Made by a program: the position numbers and the translations under genes | DNA from: UBA6926 sp045562535 | GTDB lineage: Bacteria; Chloroflexota; Dehalococcoidia; UBA6926 | Direction: 5' to 3' | Length of the DNA stretch: 64,000 nucleotides | Assembly (NCBI GenBank): GCA_045562535.1 | Contig: JBJKVP010000006.1 | Coordinates: forward strand, 88,981 to 152,980 | In this document: piece by piece, positions 61,912 through 64,000 of the stretch | How the letters are laid out: the number at the start of each line of letters is the position of its first letter | Numbering within the stretch: the first letter of the stretch is position 1 | Notes under the pieces: model-generated | Database searches by the model: none | Seen by the model: only the letters and a program-made list of their open reading frames with translations | Told to the model about the DNA's origin: nothing

Positions 61912-62937
61912 TTAATTTTGCTCCACTGTACTCTTTAAACAGCCCGGAGCTACCATACTTGACTCGTCGTATGCTATCTCTTGTTCATGCACTATTTCAT
62001 ATTTTGCCATCAAATCAACTACGGCTGCTTGTATCTGTGACTCAACTGGCTTAGCCAGACTGAGAGTAGGGCAATAACTTACTGTATTAATCGATCTAGT
62101 TTCATAATTTTCGATGTATTGAAATAAAGTGATTTCAGTACGGCCATTAATTTTTGTACCATTCTCCATCCAGTTTCCTATATAACCAATAGCATCTCCA
62201 GCTTTAACCTCGGTACCGATTTCTACGTTGACGCCATCGATTTGTAATGATTTATCACAGCGAATCGGGGCAGCTCCTTCCCTATCACAATCAATACTTA
62301 CGATATGGTCAATGCTTACCCCCCAAGAAGAATGTAAGGTAGGAGAGATTATGATCTCCCAATCATCTTGTACATATCCATCTGAAGGTTGCCATGTTAA
62401 TTGAGTAATTAGTCCATCAATTGGAGCAACTACTACCGTCTCTGCCGGGCCTCTGAACTCGAAAGTTGGATTGGCATAATTGTATGATTGCCCGCTCCTA
62501 CTCATCCGTTTTTGACTCGCTCCAAATTCAATAAATATTGGTAATGTTAGGCTGGTATCAAAAAGTAAATCTCCAAAAGTTCCGTCCGCCTCGTTGTAAG
62601 GTCCCAGATTCATTATTCCTAGATTATGTAATTTAGGCATTTCTGAATTATCATATTTTTGATACTGGCCTTGTGCTTTTGCTGCCTCTGATGTGGCATT
62701 TGGCGCACATGCCATCTCTGTGCATACTAAAACACCCATATTGGGACTTTCTTCCATACATGTACACTGGTTACAAAAATTAGAGCCTGTGTCGTTACCA
62801 GACCATCCGGCTTCTACAACCTCTCCTCCACTTAAAGTACAATTCTTTGGGGTTTCCTTAACTACTTCTGTACTTGTGCTACAACCCACCACTAGAAGCA
62901 TTAATCCTGCTAAGAATATATATGTTAGATATCTCAT
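61912..62937 (-). CDS. Lipoprotein with pacifastin-like six-Cys module and M23-like domain
   Basis: 341 residues from ATG 62937, the start that gives a signal peptide; the frame is open 28 codons further without one. The signal ends in VVGC (C19). A six-Cys module follows with C33, C55, C58, C60, C72, C77, the last five spaced like pacifastin-type protease-inhibitor domains (C-x2-C-x-C ... C-x4-C, with CNQC and CTEMAC). The remaining 240 residues are M23/DHM-like: VVVAPIDGLITQL, LHSSWGVSIDHIVSI, and EVKAGDAIGYIGNW, but metal ligands are incomplete. The paralogue is the next gene upstream at 62948. Function unknown; anti-protease or binding roles are guesses. Confidence 0.65.
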   Translation of the reverse strand: MRYLTYIFLAGLMLLVVGCSTSTEVVKETPKNCTLSGGEVVEAGWSGNDTGSNFCNQCTCMEESPNMGVLVCTEMACAPNATSEAAKAQGQYQKYDNSEMPKLHNLGIMNLGPYNEADGTFGDLLFDTSLTLPIFIEFGASQKRMSRSGQSYNYANPTFEFRGPAETVVVAPIDGLITQLTWQPSDGYVQDDWEIIISPTLHSSWGVSIDHIVSIDCDREGAAPIRCDKSLQIDGVNVEIGTEVKAGDAIGYIGNWMENGTKINGRTEITLFQYIENYETRSINTVSYCPTLSLAKPVESQIQAAVVDLMAKYEIVHEQEIAYDESSMVAPGCLKSTVEQN

Positions 62938-62947
62938 GCGGCTTCCC

Positions 62948-64000
62948 CTAAGATTTTGGTATTTCACAGAAGTCACTGGAACTGACTGCTTTTCCTTCAA
63001 GTAGTTTTTGCGTCTCAGCACCGAATAGGTTGGCCCAACATATTCCGTGGCTAGCTGTTGCAGCGTACTGAGGGAAATCTCTCTCCATTATCTCTGATAC
63101 ATTATTTTTCTCACGCAAATCATAGACCCCGAAGTCTAAATAAGTATTGGTGGAATGCCCTATGGCGTACCCCAATACCTCTCCCGACTCTACGAAGTAT
63201 TGGCCATCTGGCATGAAGGTTTCCCTTGAATCATTTACTAGCACTGGTACGCTTGCAGTGATTTCGGACCATCGGTCAGTGATTTGGGCAATATGATCTA
63301 TCATGATTTTTATTCCGCAAGGATGATGAAAATGAAGCTTGACCTGCTCTTCATCTGTAGAAGTTTTTCCATGAACGGAGTAGTCCTGCAGCCGACGGCT
63401 TGCAGCATATAGACTGAATCCTTCAGCAGGAAACTTGACGGTGATTTGATCATGCGGTGTGTTATGTGACCTAAGATGACCGTGAGAGATATAGTATGAT
63501 CCGTCTCCACCCGGTCGACCCGGGGGTGTGAATTCATCAACAACAGCTATGTCTAGTGGAAAAACATCAAACATGTCTTCGAGTGGTCCACACTTAGGAG
63601 GAGTGGAACTTGGAGACCATTCCCCAGTTTCCCAGTTAGACCACTTAACGAAAATCTGCTCTTTCGGCGTCTGAGTTGGCGTCGGGGTAGGAGTTGGTTT
63701 GGCGGTGGCTGTTGACACACATGCCATCTTTGTACATGCTAAACCACCTTCCATACATCTACACTGGTTACACGAATTAGAGCCCGTGTCTTTACCAGAC
63801 CATCCATCCTCTACAACCTCTCCTCCAGTTAAAACGCAATTTGTACTTTTGGGAATTCCATTAACTATTTCTGTTGTAGGGGTGATTTCAGCTGCTGGTT
63901 GTTCTTCAGCCGTAGCCTCTAAGGTGGAATCGATATCTCCTGTACTTGTGCTACAACCTATTACTAGGAGGGTTAATCCTGCTAAGAATATATATGTTAG
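62948..64000 (-). CDS. Lipoprotein with pacifastin-like six-Cys module and M23-like domain, paralogue (5' end off the window)
   Basis: Open from the window edge to the stop at 62948 (350 visible residues). The signal (LTYIFLAGLTLLVIGC) matches the neighbour's MRYLTYIFLAGLMLLVVGC, so only about three residues, including the start, are missing. Then the six-Cys module with CNQC and CTKMAC (GGLACTKMAC), a Pro/Thr linker (TPTPTPTQTP), and an M23-like domain: PAEGFSLYAASR, LHFHHPCGIKIMIDHIAQI, and GEVLGYAIGHSTNTYLDFGVYD. The last phrase matches QTLDFGVYD of the 59347 protein. An ATG at 63754 is internal, not the start. It is 10 bases upstream of its paralogue. Confidence 0.7.
   Translation of the reverse strand, partial: LTYIFLAGLTLLVIGCSTSTGDIDSTLEATAEEQPAAEITPTTEIVNGIPKSTNCVLTGGEVVEDGWSGKDTGSNSCNQCRCMEGGLACTKMACVSTATAKPTPTPTPTQTPKEQIFVKWSNWETGEWSPSSTPPKCGPLEDMFDVFPLDIAVVDEFTPPGRPGGDGSYYISHGHLRSHNTPHDQITVKFPAEGFSLYAASRRLQDYSVHGKTSTDEEQVKLHFHHPCGIKIMIDHIAQITDRWSEITASVPVLVNDSRETFMPDGQYFVESGEVLGYAIGHSTNTYLDFGVYDLREKNNVSEIMERDFPQYAATASHGICWANLFGAETQKLLEGKAVSSSDFCEIPKS

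Noticed and set aside
63310..63754. Treating the ATG at 63754 as the start of the last lipoprotein
   Set aside because: The frame continues upstream through a six-Cys module, lipobox and signal peptide to the window edge, matching its paralogue.

Overview
The window is AT-rich (by eye), densely coded bacterial DNA with short intergenic gaps, five tRNA genes and no rRNA, CRISPR array or intact mobile element. The best fit is a marine Chloroflexota of the SAR202/Dehalococcoidia type. This is an inference from three things: a complete alternative complex III operon, several family III CoA-transferases with an enoyl-CoA hydratase and many MFS carriers, and a DnaB/DnaD/DnaC-type replication cluster beside rplI and purL. 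No 16S or single-copy phylogeny could be run here.

Layout. 1-6.3 kb: partial trpD, a nadX-type aspartate dehydrogenase, a TPP-dependent decarboxylase-like enzyme, a TauE/SafE transporter lying between an intact tRNA-Arg and a copy of its 5' half, an SDR epimerase, and a membrane-anchored thioredoxin whose first active-site Cys is replaced by an in-frame TGA (probable selenoprotein). 6.3-20 kb: tRNA-His, mazG, three MFS carriers, a 33-residue membrane peptide, a MoaD-like protein, msrB, then a catabolic block (FAD hydroxylase, carboxymuconolactone decarboxylase-like protein, two CoA-transferases of which one is a tandem fusion, enoyl-CoA hydratase, ASST-like propeller) and tRNA-Pro. 20-31.5 kb: metH, a zinc-ribbon protein, purL, rplI with an acidic tail, dnaB, a DnaD-like loader and a double-AAA+ DnaC-like loader, and a HIT protein.

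31.5-39.7 kb: an alternative complex III operon (small membrane protein, actA, split actB1/actB2, actC, actF, actD, actE), which should move electrons from menaquinol to a cytochrome c or oxidase. No oxidase gene lies next to it. 39.7-51 kb: pncB, a D-2-hydroxyacid dehydrogenase, a membrane protein, an MFS carrier, tRNA-Ile, a 21-residue lysine-rich peptide, uvrA preceded by a perfect GAAC-N4-GTTC palindrome, a Ham1-like protein and a short mutY. 51-54.8 kb: a thiolase-like/DUF35-like pair in which the expected thiolase Cys and His and the zinc-ribbon Cys appear to be missing, two mosaic DinB paralogues and a kynurenine-formamidase-like hydrolase.

54.8-64 kb is an accessory surface locus. Three consecutive lipoproteins share nearly identical DNA for signal peptide, lipobox and a Pro/Lys/Glu repeat stalk, but carry different HExxH metalloprotease-like domains, one of them a matrixin-like HExxHxxGxxH domain. 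They are followed by lipoproteins with degenerate M23-like domains. Two of these also carry a six-Cys module like the pacifastin protease-inhibitor domain. The probable selenoprotein and this protease/inhibitor-like lipoprotein locus are the most unusual parts of the window.
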